Positions 53,819 through 63,287 are shown, numbered from the stretch's first letter. The stretch: 64,000 bases of DNA from Yinghuangia soli (GCF_021502675.1 NZ_JAKFHA010000017.1:105832-169831), one strand, 5' to 3'. Numbers and translations: made by a program. Notes: generated by a model not told the origin, from the letters alone.

Positions 53819-55177
53819 CTACATGCGCTCGAACCCGCGGAAGAGCTCCCAGTCGGTGACGGCCGCGTCGTAGGCCGCCAGTTCGATCCGCGCGGCGTTG
53901 GCGTAGTGCGCGTGCACTTCGTCGCCGAACACCGTGCGGGCGAGCTCGCTCTTCTCCCACAGGTCCAAGGCCTCGCGCAGCGTGGTCGGCACGGTCTCCG
54001 CACCCGAGGTGTACGCGTTGCCGGTCTGCGGCTCGGCGAGCGGGAGTTCGTTCTCGATGCCGTACTGCCCGGCGGCGATCATGCCGGCCACCGCGAGGTA
54101 CGGGTTGACGTCGCCGCCCGGTACGCGGTTCTCGACCCGCAGCGACTGCCCGTGCCCGACCAGGCGCAGCGCGCAGGTGCGGTTGTCGACGCCCCACTGC
54201 ACCGCGGTGGGCGCGAAGGTGCCGGGCTGGAAGCGCTTGTACGAGTTGATGTTCGGCGCGTAGAGCAGCGTGAACTCGCGGAGCGTGGCGAGCTGCCCGG
54301 CCAGGAAGTGCTCGCCGGCCTTGGACAGCCCGAACGGCCCGTCGCCGCTCAGCACCGGCCCCGCGTCGGTGCGCAGCGACAGGTGGATGTGGCAGGAGTT
54401 GCCCTCGCGCTGGTTCGGCTTGGCCATGAAGGTCAGGCTCATGCCCTCCTGCGCGGCGATCTCCTTGGCGCCGTTCTTGTAGATGCTGTGGTTGTCGCAC
54501 GTGGCGACCGCCTCGGTGTAGCGGAAGGCGATCTCGTGCTGGCCCAGGTTGCATTCGCCCTTGGCCGACTCGACGTACATGCCGGCCGCGGTCATCTCGT
54601 TGCGGATGCGGCGCAGCAGCGGCTCGATGCGCGCGGTGCCCAGCACGCTGTAGTCGACGTTGTATTGGTTGGCCGGGGTCAGGTCGCGGTAGCCGCGGCT
54701 CCAGGCCTGCTCGTACGTGTCGCGGTAGACCACGAACTCCAGCTCGGTGCCGACCATCGCGCGCTGCCCGAGGCCGGCGAGGCGGTCGGTCTGCGCCTTG
54801 AGGATCTGCCGCGGGGAGGCGACCACGGGGGTGCCGTCCGGCCAGGCCAGGTCGGCGAGGACCATCGCGGTGCCGGCGTTCCACGGGACCGGGCGCAGGG
54901 TCGCGAGGTCGGAGACGAGGACGAAGTCGCCGTAGCCCTTCTCCCAGGAGCTCATCGCGTAGCCGTCGACGGTGTTCATGTCGATGTCGACCGCGAGGAG
55001 GTAGTTGCAGCCCTCGGTGTGGTGCGCGAGGACTTCCTCCATGAAGTAGCGGGCGGACAGGCGCTTGCCCTGGAGTCTGCCCTGCATGTCGGTGAAGGCG
55101 ACCAGGACGGTGTCGACCTCGCCGGCGGCGATCTCGGCGCGGAGCCGGTCCACGTCGTACGGCTGCTCTCCGGACAC
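53819..55177 (-). CDS. Glutamine-synthetase-like gamma-glutamylamine ligase
   Basis: 452 residues of the glutamine synthetase superfamily. Seen are the N-terminal beta-grasp (VLVAFTDMQGRLQGKRLS), VGTELEFVVY with metal-binding glutamates, CHIHLSLR and the RVENRVPGGDVNPYL segment. It lacks the features of GlnA1 and groups by eye with gamma-glutamylpolyamine or ethanolamine synthetases (PuuA/GlnA3/GlnA4 type). It would join glutamate to an amine using ATP. GTG 55177 has GGGAGGG five bases upstream. It is the first gene of the cluster, facing the GntR regulator across an inverted repeat. Confidence 0.88.
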   Translation of the reverse strand: MSGEQPYDVDRLRAEIAAGEVDTVLVAFTDMQGRLQGKRLSARYFMEEVLAHHTEGCNYLLAVDIDMNTVDGYAMSSWEKGYGDFVLVSDLATLRPVPWNAGTAMVLADLAWPDGTPVVASPRQILKAQTDRLAGLGQRAMVGTELEFVVYRDTYEQAWSRGYRDLTPANQYNVDYSVLGTARIEPLLRRIRNEMTAAGMYVESAKGECNLGQHEIAFRYTEAVATCDNHSIYKNGAKEIAAQEGMSLTFMAKPNQREGNSCHIHLSLRTDAGPVLSGDGPFGLSKAGEHFLAGQLATLREFTLLYAPNINSYKRFQPGTFAPTAVQWGVDNRTCALRLVGHGQSLRVENRVPGGDVNPYLAVAGMIAAGQYGIENELPLAEPQTGNAYTSGAETVPTTLREALDLWEKSELARTVFGDEVHAHYANAARIELAAYDAAVTDWELFRGFERM

Positions 55178-55243
55178 TGCCGCCCTCCCCTGCGTCACAC
55201 TGCTCTCCCGTCGTCCGACATGCTCGTACCGGCGTTCCGGGCT

Positions 55244-55283
55244 ATCCAATCTCATTGGTCTAACATCAGTCCATTGATTGGAT
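55244..55283. promoter_or_regulatory. Inverted repeat operator between ligase and GntR genes
   Basis: ATCCAATC (55244-55251) and GATTGGAT (55276-55283) are perfect inverted copies, with inner ATTGGTC and TCCATTG elements related to FadR-type TGGTC half-sites. The site is AT-rich and centred between two divergent starts, the expected place for the adjacent GntR protein. Confidence 0.65.
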
Positions 55284-55318
55284 GAAAGAATTCGGGACGG
55301 CGTCGAGAGGGGGATACC

Positions 55319-56089
55319 GTGCCGACTGATGCGGCCGACGCGGCGACGACCGGGTCCGAGTTCCGCGGCTGGAGCGATCCGACCGCGGATGCCGTGCTGC
55401 GCCCGGTCCGGGCCGGCAATGCCTTCGAGGAGACCGTCGAGCGGCTGATGGCCGCGATCAAGCTCGGCGTGGTGCCGCCCGGCGCCCGCTTCCCGGCGGA
55501 GCGCGACCTCGCGGCCCGGCTCGGGGTCAGCCGCATCACGCTGCGCGAGGCGCTGCGCGCACTGCAGCAGGCCGGGCAGGTCGAGGTGCGCCGCGGCCGG
55601 TTCGGCGGCACCTTCGTCACCGGGCCGCCGCCCGCGCCCGAACCCGGCGAGGCCCGCCGCCGCGCCGAGGACATGGGCCCCGCACTCGACGACGCACTGA
55701 CCTTCCGGCAGGTCCTGGAAGTCGGCGCGGTCCAGGTGCTGGCCACCCGCGGCCTCGACGACGCGCAGCGCGAGGTGCTGCTGGCCCGGCTGGCCGCGGT
55801 CGACTCCGCGGCACCCGGCGACTACCGGCGGCTCGACACCGCGTTCCACCTGACGCTCGCCGAACTGGCCGGGTCGTCCTCGCTGACCGCGGCCGCGGCC
55901 GACGTGCGGATGCGGCTCAACGACCTGCTGAACGCGATCCCGGTGCTGGAGCGCAACATCGAGCACAGCGCGGTCCAGCACGCGGCGATAGTCGGCGCGG
56001 TCCTGGCCGGCGATCCGGAGGCCGCCCGCCAGGCCGTGGTCGAACACCTCGACGGCACCGCAGCACTGCTGCGCGGCTTCCTGGCCTGA
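55319..56089 (+). CDS. GntR-family regulator, FadR subfamily
   Basis: 256 residues. The winged helix-turn-helix (about 37-105) contains FPAERDLAARLGVSRITLREALRALQQAGQV. The C-terminal FCD-type all-helical ligand domain has DTAFHLTLAELAGSS and EHSAVQHAAIVGAVLAGD, with the metal-binding Asp and His residues visible. The GTG at 55319 follows GAGAGGGGG. Divergent placement against the ligase gene points to local control of the gamma-glutamylation cluster. The effector could be the amine or a glutamylated intermediate. Confidence 0.92.
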   Translation: MPTDAADAATTGSEFRGWSDPTADAVLRPVRAGNAFEETVERLMAAIKLGVVPPGARFPAERDLAARLGVSRITLREALRALQQAGQVEVRRGRFGGTFVTGPPPAPEPGEARRRAEDMGPALDDALTFRQVLEVGAVQVLATRGLDDAQREVLLARLAAVDSAAPGDYRRLDTAFHLTLAELAGSSSLTAAAADVRMRLNDLLNAIPVLERNIEHSAVQHAAIVGAVLAGDPEAARQAVVEHLDGTAALLRGFLA

Positions 56090-56150
56090 CCCCTGCCCCG
56101 GCCGATGCGGGCCCGTCCGGCGCGCCGGCGGCCCGGGGCCGGCATGGCGG

Positions 56151-56819
56151 TCAGGCCGTGACGGTGAGGGTGTACTCGACAGAAAGCTCCAAACCGCCCG
56201 AGGCACCGTCGATGCTGAGCTTGTGGACCCCCGGCTGAAGACCGGGAAGGGTGAACCACAACCCGCAGCCCAAGCCGGTGAAACGGCCGCGCTGCTGGGT
56301 CACCGGGTTCCCGGCGACCCCGGTGTAGCGGATCGGCTGCGCCTCGAACTTGCGGATGTCGACGGGCGCCCCGTCCAGAGTCACTTCGCCTTCGGCGGCG
56401 GCGATGAACTCCTCGCACTGCTCCCGGTCGGAGCACACCAGGTTCAGCAGCGGCCCGGCGATCGGACGCCCGGCCGGCACCGTGCAGGCGCGCTTGGCGA
56501 CGCCGCCGAACGTGCCCGCCACGAACCAGACATCGTCGCTCTGGCCGACCGCGCAGTGCACCCCTGTGCGATCCCGCACCGGGTTGGTCGCGGTGGGCTG
56601 GGAGGCGGCCCAAGTCCACCAGCGGCCCTGCAAATCGGGTATCTCCTCGCCACCGAAGGCCGAGGCGGTGGGGGTGCCGCTCGCGTTCTGGGACGCCTTG
56701 CCGCTGTCCCTGGCGCTGGTGATGCTGCCGGCGGTGCCGCACGCGGTCGCGGAAAGAAGAAGCGCGGCGGTGCACGCAACAGCGAGCACGGAAGGGGATC
56801 GGCGAGTCACGGCGATCAT
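56151..56819 (-). CDS. Lipoprotein, paralogue of the 57.3 kb gene
   Basis: 222 residues with a signal peptide ending at lipobox SATAC. The mature protein has DLQGRWWTWAAS, CAVGQSDDVWFVAGTFGG, RACTVPAGRPIAGPLLN and ends SVEYTLTVTA. The same blocks occur in the lipoprotein encoded at 57348-57998, so the two are duplicates separated by the LppU-like gene. Three or more conserved cysteines suggest disulfides. Predicted to be anchored on the outer membrane face. I do not recognise a family with known function. Confidence 0.82.
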   Translation of the reverse strand: MIAVTRRSPSVLAVACTAALLLSATACGTAGSITSARDSGKASQNASGTPTASAFGGEEIPDLQGRWWTWAASQPTATNPVRDRTGVHCAVGQSDDVWFVAGTFGGVAKRACTVPAGRPIAGPLLNLVCSDREQCEEFIAAAEGEVTLDGAPVDIRKFEAQPIRYTGVAGNPVTQQRGRFTGLGCGLWFTLPGLQPGVHKLSIDGASGGLELSVEYTLTVTA

Positions 56820-56863
56820 GGTAGGCGGCGGGTCTGCTGCCGGCACAGCACGGTCCGGCGCGG

Positions 56864-57319
56864 TCAGCGCTGGTTGGTGGTCATGAGGATGCGCTTGCGC
56901 AGCGCGGTGAACTCCTGCTCGCCGAAGCCGTACGGGGCCAGCCCGACGCCTTCGAGGTCGGCCAGGTCGGTCGCGGGCGTCATCGTCAGGCACAACAGCG
57001 ATGCGTCGCCGTCGACTTCGTCGCCCGTCCAGTGCAGTGTGACGAGGTAGCCGCTCTCGGCGCGGAGCTTCTCGCAGCGCTTCGGATCGCTCACGTCGGT
57101 GTAGCGGGTGATGACGCGCCACCGCGATTCCGGCTTCCCGCACGGCACCACGGACGGCAGTTCGGTCACCAGGTCCGTACCGCGCCATGCCGATAGGCAG
57201 TCCCCTGCCCCGGCCGCCGCCGACCCGCCCGGGCCGCCGATGACCCCGGCCGCAGCCAGTCCCGCGGCAGCCGCAAGCACGGCGCCGAGGCCGGTGTAGA
57301 CCTTGTCTATCCGGCGCAC
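56864..57319 (-). CDS. LppU/SCO3897-like secreted protein
   Basis: 151 residues: an N-terminal hydrophobic segment (VYTGLGAVLAAAAGLAAAGVI) that could be a signal or anchor, then a small domain GDCLSAWRG, VVPCGKPESRWRVI, RCEKLR, LCLTMTP. Four cysteines and this order resemble the LppU/SCO3897 family of actinobacterial envelope proteins, of unknown function. The GTG at 57319 gives the basic start MRRIDK. It lies between two lipoprotein duplicates on the same strand and might be cotranscribed with them. Confidence 0.72.
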   Translation of the reverse strand: MRRIDKVYTGLGAVLAAAAGLAAAGVIGGPGGSAAAGAGDCLSAWRGTDLVTELPSVVPCGKPESRWRVITRYTDVSDPKRCEKLRAESGYLVTLHWTGDEVDGDASLLCLTMTPATDLADLEGVGLAPYGFGEQEFTALRKRILMTTNQR

Positions 57320-57347
57320 GGCAGGGTCCGGGGTATCGGCACGGGAG

Positions 57348-57998
57348 TCACGCAGTGACGGTCAGGGTGTACTCGACCGAGGTCTTGTAGACGTCCGAGA
57401 CACCGTGGATGTTGAGCTTGTGCACGCCCGGCTGGAGCGGGGCGAGGGCGAACCACAACCCGCAGCCCTGCTTGGCGACTTCGCCGGCCTCCTTGGTGAA
57501 CGGGTTTCCGGCGACGGCGGTGAACGTGACCGCCTCGGGCTCGATCTTCTTGACGTCGACCGGGGCGCCGTCCAGGATCACCTCGCCGTCGGCGGAGGCG
57601 ATGAAGTCGGTGCAGGCGGCGGGCGTGTCCGTGGTGACGTTGAGCAGCGGCCCGGCGATTGTCCGGCCCGCCGGGACGGTGCACGCGCGCTTGGCCTCGC
57701 CGCCCAACGTCCCGGCCACGAACCACACATCGCCGCCCTGGCCGACCGCGCAGTGCGCGCCGGTGTCGTCCAGCACGGGGTGGGTCGCGGTCGGCTGCGC
57801 GGCCGCCCAGCCCCACCAGCGGGCCTGCAGGTCGGGGATGTCGCCGACCGAGGCCGCGGCGGGGATCGGGGTGTCGGCGACGTCCTCGGACGTCTTGTCG
57901 TCGTCGCTGCTGCTGCAGGCGGTCGCGGACAGCAGAAGCGCGGCGGCAAGTGCGGCGGCGCCGGCAACGGCGGGGAATCGGCGGGTCACGGTGATCAT
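57348..57998 (-). CDS. Lipoprotein, paralogue of the 56.2 kb gene
   Basis: 216 residues. Signal MITVTRRFPAVAGAAALAAALLL ends at SATAC. The mature domain repeats the blocks of its sister: DLQARWWGWAAAQ, CAVGQGGDVWFVAGTLGG, RACTVPAGRTIAGPLLN, GCGLWFALAPLQPGVHKL and the same SVEYTLTVTA end. Differences are spread along the protein, so duplication is not very recent. ATG 57998 is the only start giving a proper signal. Function unknown. Confidence 0.83.
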   Translation of the reverse strand: MITVTRRFPAVAGAAALAAALLLSATACSSSDDDKTSEDVADTPIPAAASVGDIPDLQARWWGWAAAQPTATHPVLDDTGAHCAVGQGGDVWFVAGTLGGEAKRACTVPAGRTIAGPLLNVTTDTPAACTDFIASADGEVILDGAPVDVKKIEPEAVTFTAVAGNPFTKEAGEVAKQGCGLWFALAPLQPGVHKLNIHGVSDVYKTSVEYTLTVTA

Positions 57999-58053
57999 CG
58001 TATGGGTGGGTCCGCGCTGCGGCTGGAGTCCGGGGGTACGAAAATCGGAAAAC

Positions 58054-58085
58054 ACCGAAGGCCGCCCATCGGGGCGGCCTTCGGT
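58054..58085 (-). terminator. Terminator of the tRNA-Ala pair
   Basis: ACCGAAGGCCGCCC (58054-58067) pairs with GGGCGGCCTTCGGT (58072-58085) around a four-base loop, a perfect 14-base stem eight bases after the tRNA. The reverse strand then reads GTTTTCC. Confidence 0.85.
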
Positions 58086-58092
58086 CCTTGGG

Positions 58093-58165
58093 TGGAGCTT
58101 AGGAGACTTGAACTCCTGACCCCCTGCATGCCATGCAGGTGCTCTACCAGCTGAGCTAAAGCCCC
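58093..58165 (-). tRNA. tRNA-Ala (GGC), copy 2
   Basis: 73 bases folding into a full cloverleaf: acceptor GGGGCTT/AAGCTCC with the G3:U70 pair that marks alanine tRNAs, anticodon stem CCTGC/GCAGG with loop ATGGCAT (anticodon GGC, reading GCC), and T loop TTCAAGT. CCA is not encoded. Confidence 0.96.
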
Positions 58166-58204
58166 AAGGTGCCGTCATGAGTGACGGCCATTCAATTGTG
58201 AGAG

Positions 58205-58277
58205 TGGAGCTTAGGAGACTTGAACTCCTGACCCCCTGCATGCCATGCAGGTGCTCTACCAGCTGAGCTAAAGCCCC
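58205..58277 (-). tRNA. tRNA-Ala (GGC), copy 1
   Basis: Identical to the copy at 58093-58165 over all 73 bases and separated by 39 bases; transcribed first. Same anticodon GGC and G3:U70 pair, no encoded CCA. The pair shares the terminator at 58054-58085. Confidence 0.96.
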
Positions 58278-58387
58278 TCACCCGGACAACCGGTGTTCAA
58301 ACCGATCGGCCAGGGATTACTTTACATGGTCGCCGTGGCATCTCATAACCGATACCCGGCAGGCGTCCGGTGCGGCATCGCCGCAGG

Positions 58388-59161
58388 TCAGTAGCGTCCC
58401 ATCGGGGGCGTCGTACCGGCCATCATGCCGCCGTCCACGACCAGCTCGCTGCCGGTCATGTACGAAGACGCGTCGGATGCCAGGAACGCGACCGTCTCGG
58501 CGACCTCCTCGGGAGCCGCCACGCGGCGCAGCGGCACCGACGGGAACTTGCCCTCGCCGCGCTCGACGCCCGCCTTGGCGATCATCGGGGTGTCGATGAC
58601 GCCCGGGTAGACCGCGTTGACCCGGATCCCGTACTCGCCGACCTCCAGCGCCACGGTCTTCGACAGCCCGCGCACCGCCCACTTGGACGCCCCGTACGCG
58701 GAGTGGGACGGCAGGCCCTCCAGGCCGGACTGCGAGGAGATGTTGACGATCGAGCCGGTGCGCTGCTCCTTCATGGCCGGCAGCACGGCCTGCATGCCGA
58801 GAAACACGCCCTGGAAGTTGACCCGGAAGATCTTGTCGAGGCCTTCGAGGGTCTCGTCCTGGAAGGCCTTGGTCCAGTAGATCGCCGCGTTGTTGACCAG
58901 GACGTCGATGCGGCCGAAGGCGTCCAGGGCGGTGGCCGCGACCGTCGCCCAGTCCTCGGGCGAGCCGACGTCGTGGCGGACGAAGCGGGCCGCGTCGCCG
59001 AGTTCGGCGGCGACCTTCTCGCCCTCTTCCTCCAGCAGGTCGGTCAGCACCACCTTGGCGCCGCGGGCCACGAAGAGGCGGGCCTCGGCCTCGCCCTGGC
59101 CGCGGGCTGCGCCGGTGATGATCGCGACCTTGCCGGCGAGCTGGTCGGCGAGCTGTGCCAT
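58388..59161 (-). CDS. SDR oxidoreductase, hydroxysteroid-dehydrogenase-like (1)
   Basis: 257 residues. Cofactor motif TGAARGQG, LTDLLEEEG with Asp after beta2 (NAD-type), NNAA in place of NNAG, and catalytic Ser and YGASK. The pattern resembles 3-alpha/20-beta-hydroxysteroid dehydrogenases and related terpenoid alcohol dehydrogenases. The ATG at 59161 has AAGGTGA six bases upstream. It ends a reverse-strand cluster with two more SDRs, a hydrolase and a luciferase-like monooxygenase. The real substrate is unknown. Confidence 0.87.
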   Translation of the reverse strand: MAQLADQLAGKVAIITGAARGQGEAEARLFVARGAKVVLTDLLEEEGEKVAAELGDAARFVRHDVGSPEDWATVAATALDAFGRIDVLVNNAAIYWTKAFQDETLEGLDKIFRVNFQGVFLGMQAVLPAMKEQRTGSIVNISSQSGLEGLPSHSAYGASKWAVRGLSKTVALEVGEYGIRVNAVYPGVIDTPMIAKAGVERGEGKFPSVPLRRVAAPEEVAETVAFLASDASSYMTGSELVVDGGMMAGTTPPMGRY

Positions 59162-59228
59162 GGACGTCACCTTTTCCGGACGGGACTGCGGACAGTACGG
59201 GGTGCCGGCGGGCAGGGCTGCCCGCCGG

Positions 59229-60179
59229 TCACGCGAGGGCCTTGCGCAACGCCTCGGTGGCGTCCGCGAAGGCGGCCGCGGCGCTGGGCACCAGGGCGCC
59301 CATGCTGATCGCGCCGTGGAACATGCCCTCGTAGACGCGGTACTCCGCGGGCACGCCGGCCGCGGCGAGCCGCTCGGCGTAGGCCACGCCTTCGTCGCGC
59401 AGCGGGTCGAGCGCCGGGGCGACCACGAACGCCGGGGCCAGGCCCGAGAGATCCTCGGCGGTGCCGGGCGAGGCGTAGGGGTGTGCGGGGTCGCCGTCCG
59501 GGCCGATGTACTGCCGCCAGAACCAGGCGAGTTGGGCCGCGGTGAGGAAGTAGCCGGTGGCGTTCTCGGTGTACGAGTCGGTCGCCCGGCGGTGGTCGAC
59601 CACGGGGTACAGGAGCAGCTGGAACGTCGGCTGCGCGGCGCCGCGGTCGCGGGCCATGAGCGGGACCGCGGCGGCCAGGTTGCCGCCTGCCGAGTCGCCG
59701 GCGACCGCGACGCGCGCCGGGTCGCCGCCGAACTCGGCCGCGTTCTCGCGGGCCCATATGTAGGCCGCGTACGCGTCCTCGGCGGCGCCCGGGAAGCGCG
59801 TCTCGGGGGCGAGCCGGTACTCGACCGAGACGAAGACCGCGCCGGTGGCGTTGGCCAGGCTGCGGCAGGTCTGGTCGTGGCTGTCGATGCTGCACAGCAC
59901 CCAGCCGCCGCCGTGCAGGAAGACCACGACGGGCAGCACGTCGGACTCTTGGCTGCCGAGCGGGCGGTAGATGCGCACCGGCAGATCGCCGCCCGGGCCC
60001 GGGATGATGCGGTCGCGGACGTCCGCGACCGGCACCACCGGGGCCGGCGACTTGGGTGCCGCACCGAGGAGGGCGCGGGCCTGCACGGCGTCGTCCAGTT
60101 CGGTGCCGACCTGCGGGAACACCGAGGTCATCGCGTCTATGAGGCCGCGGACCGCGGGCTCGGGGGGCGTTGCCGGCAT
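59229..60179 (-). CDS. Alpha/beta hydrolase, hormone-sensitive-lipase type
   Basis: 316 residues. The oxyanion motif HGGGW and nucleophile GDSAGGN define the HSL (acetyl-hydrolase) family; the acid and His are in the C-terminal part (ALDPLRDEG, GMFHG). These enzymes cleave short-chain esters or lactones. There is no signal peptide. The ATG at 60179 lies eight bases before the stop region of the upstream SDR, so the two are in one operon. In context it may open an ester or lactone formed by the monooxygenase and dehydrogenases; that is an inference. Confidence 0.9.
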   Translation of the reverse strand: MPATPPEPAVRGLIDAMTSVFPQVGTELDDAVQARALLGAAPKSPAPVVPVADVRDRIIPGPGGDLPVRIYRPLGSQESDVLPVVVFLHGGGWVLCSIDSHDQTCRSLANATGAVFVSVEYRLAPETRFPGAAEDAYAAYIWARENAAEFGGDPARVAVAGDSAGGNLAAAVPLMARDRGAAQPTFQLLLYPVVDHRRATDSYTENATGYFLTAAQLAWFWRQYIGPDGDPAHPYASPGTAEDLSGLAPAFVVAPALDPLRDEGVAYAERLAAAGVPAEYRVYEGMFHGAISMGALVPSAAAAFADATEALRKALA

Positions 60180-60187
60180 GGGATGCG

Positions 60188-61087
<900 letters not shown>

Positions 61088-61843
61088 TCAGCCCTTCATC
61101 GGGGGCACGATGCCGGACATCGAGCCGCCGTCGATCACGAACTCGGTGCCGGTCATCCACGAGGACGCGTCCGAGGCCAGGAAGACCACCAGCTCGCCGA
61201 TGTCCTCCGGCTCGCCGACCCGGCGCAGCGGCACCGCGGGGAACCCGCCCCGGCCGCGTTCGACGGTCCGGCCGAGCATCGCGGTGTCCACCGCGCCCGG
61301 GTGCACCGAGTTGACCCGGATGCCGTCCTCGCCGAGCTCCAGCGCGGCGGTCTTGGTGAGGCCGCGCACCGCCCACTTGGACGCCCCGTACGCGGCGTGC
61401 CGCGGGATGCCCTGCAGGCCGGCCAGCGAGGAGATGTTCACGATCGAGCCGCCGCCGCGCTCGCGCATCGCGGGGACCACGGCCTGGATGCCGTGGAACG
61501 CGCCGAACAGGTTGACCTTGAGGATCTTGTCGAGGTTCTCCGCGGTCTCGTCCATCAGCGCGGCGTGCCGGAGCAGGCCCGCGTTGTTGACCAGGACGTC
61601 GACGCCGCCGAACGCCTCGACGGCGGCAGCCACCACACGTGCCCAGTCCTCGGCCGAGGACACGTCGTGCCGCACGAACAGCGCGGCGTCGCCGATCTTC
61701 GCGGCCGCGGCGCGGCCTTCGTCCTCGAGGATGTCGGTGAGCACGACCTTGGCGCCGCGCTCCGCGAACAGGCGGGCCTCCGCCTCGCCCATGCCGCGCG
61801 CGGCCCCGGTGATGATGGCGACCTTGCCGGTCAGGCTCGTCAT
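61088..61843 (-). CDS. SDR oxidoreductase, hydroxysteroid-dehydrogenase-like (3)
   Basis: 251 residues, most similar to SDR 1 of this cluster: TGAARGMGEAEARLF, LTDILEDEG, VLVNNAG, IVNISSLAGLQG, YGASKWAVRG and a DGGSMSG end. The pair probably arose by duplication. ATG 61843 begins MTSLTGKVAIITGAA. It is separated from the upstream monooxygenase gene by a terminator hairpin and from the downstream SDR by a promoter-like site, so it may form its own unit. Confidence 0.87.
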   Translation of the reverse strand: MTSLTGKVAIITGAARGMGEAEARLFAERGAKVVLTDILEDEGRAAAAKIGDAALFVRHDVSSAEDWARVVAAAVEAFGGVDVLVNNAGLLRHAALMDETAENLDKILKVNLFGAFHGIQAVVPAMRERGGGSIVNISSLAGLQGIPRHAAYGASKWAVRGLTKTAALELGEDGIRVNSVHPGAVDTAMLGRTVERGRGGFPAVPLRRVGEPEDIGELVVFLASDASSWMTGTEFVIDGGSMSGIVPPMKG

Positions 61844-61977
61844 GCTGCGGCACTCCCTTTTGCGCGTCGTGCGCCTCGGCGGCGCACTCCCCCGGGCTGG
61901 TCGCCGGGTTGCGGTGCGCCGGTACGGGGCCGCGCCCGCCGGCGGGTGCAGCCGTACGGATTACACAGGGGTCGGGC

Positions 61978-62010
61978 CGCCCGTTCCAGTCCTCCGCACC
62001 GGAACGGGCG
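61978..62010 (-). terminator. Terminator of the luciferase-like monooxygenase gene
   Basis: CGCCCGTTCC (61978-61987) pairs with GGAACGGGCG (62001-62010), ten bases of perfect stem, 18 bases past the reverse-strand stop. Confidence 0.7.
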
Positions 62011-62028
62011 ACCCTGTCCGGGTCGGCG

Positions 62029-63177
62029 TCAGGCGCCGAGGGTGCTGCCGTACTTCTTGCGGAAGTGCGGGATGACTTCCTCGCCCCAGATGCGGATGGT
62101 CTCCATGCACGCCTCCTGCGGCACGGTGCCCATCTGGATGAGGCACATGATCTCGTCGGCGCCGGCGTCGATCAGCTTCTGCACGTAGCCGATCGCGTCC
62201 TCGGCGGTGCCGTACGCGTGGTTGAGGTTGTAGGTCGCGGTCGCGTTGACGGTGACCGGGATCTTGGCCTCGTGCAGCATGGCGACCTGCTGCTCGGCGG
62301 CCTCGTTCATGACCGCGACCTCGTCGCGGCCCTCGACGACGGCCTCGTCCGGGATGCCGGACTTACCGCCGGAGAACCAGTGCGCGATGGACTGCGCGAA
62401 GAAGCGCTGGCCGCGGGCGCCGATCTGGCGGGCCTTGGCGCCGTCCTCGGCGACGATCGTCGGGCAGAGCGCCACGAGGTGGTTGTTCTGCACGGTGGAG
62501 ACGAACTGGCTGCCGTCGCGCGCCTCGACCGCGTCGCGGTAGATCTTGTTGAGGTTGGCGACCTCTTCGGGGCCGGCGAAGCCGAGCACCAGCGCGCCGA
62601 CGCCCATGTTGGCCGCCTCGACGAGGCTGGGCTGCTTGCTGCAGGCCAGGAACAGCGGCGGGTGCGGGGTCTGCACCGGGCGCGGCAGGATCGGGTGCGG
62701 GGAGATCTTCAGCAGGTCGCCGTCGTACTCCAGCTCGTCCTTCTGCCAGGCGGCGCCGATGATGCGCAGCGCCTCCTCGACCTCGGCCTTGGTGCGCTCC
62801 ATGTCGGCGCCGACCAGGCTGGTCTCCTGCAGCGTGCCGCCGCGGGCCGCGCCCACGTCCAGTCGGCCGCCGGAGAGGGTGTCGAGCATGCCGATGCGCT
62901 CCGCGACGCGCGCCGGGTGGTTGAAGTTGAACGGCATGCAGACCGCGCCGTGCGCGATGCGGATCTTGGTGGTCCGGGCCGCGACCCAGGTCAGGAAGAT
63001 TTCCGGGGCGCTCATGTGCGAGTACCACTTGGTGGAGTGGTGCTCGACGGCCCAGATGCGGTCGAAGCCCATCTCCTCGGCGTAGACGGCCTGCTCGACC
63101 GAGTCGAGGATGACCTGCCGCTCGTGCTCGGCGGTCGGGTTGGCCATCTGGGCCTCGAAGATCATCGAGAACTGCAT
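62029..63177 (-). CDS. LLM-class flavin-dependent oxidoreductase (luciferase-like)
   Basis: 382 residues of the bacterial luciferase-like TIM-barrel family, which use reduced FMN or F420. Seen are GFDRIWAVEHHS near the N-terminus, KIRIAHGAVCMPFNFNHPARVAERI and LSGGRLDVGAARG. Family members include alkanal, alkanesulfonate and Baeyer-Villiger type monooxygenases. The ATG at 63177 has AGGAG six bases upstream. It is divergent from the PadR gene, whose product probably controls it. Its association with alcohol dehydrogenases and an esterase suggests oxidative breakdown of a cyclic or branched compound. Confidence 0.88.
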   Translation of the reverse strand: MQFSMIFEAQMANPTAEHERQVILDSVEQAVYAEEMGFDRIWAVEHHSTKWYSHMSAPEIFLTWVAARTTKIRIAHGAVCMPFNFNHPARVAERIGMLDTLSGGRLDVGAARGGTLQETSLVGADMERTKAEVEEALRIIGAAWQKDELEYDGDLLKISPHPILPRPVQTPHPPLFLACSKQPSLVEAANMGVGALVLGFAGPEEVANLNKIYRDAVEARDGSQFVSTVQNNHLVALCPTIVAEDGAKARQIGARGQRFFAQSIAHWFSGGKSGIPDEAVVEGRDEVAVMNEAAEQQVAMLHEAKIPVTVNATATYNLNHAYGTAEDAIGYVQKLIDAGADEIMCLIQMGTVPQEACMETIRIWGEEVIPHFRKKYGSTLGA

Positions 63178-63211
63178 GCCGTACTCCTGGGGTCTGACGC
63201 GGAATACTCCA

Positions 63212-63260
63212 ATTAGATGTATGACTGACTGCGACGTCAAGAGGCGAGCTGACGTAGAAT
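63212..63260. promoter_or_regulatory. Divergent promoters of the LLM and PadR genes
   Basis: Reverse strand: TTGACG (63235-63240), 17 bases, TCTAAT (63212-63217) for the monooxygenase. Forward strand: TAGAAT (63255-63260), a near-consensus -10, 28 bases before the PadR ATG, with only a weak -35. GACGT repeats (63233, 63251) lie between and could be the PadR site. Confidence 0.55.
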
Positions 63261-63287
63261 CAGTTGAGTGAGAGGGAGGGACACCAC

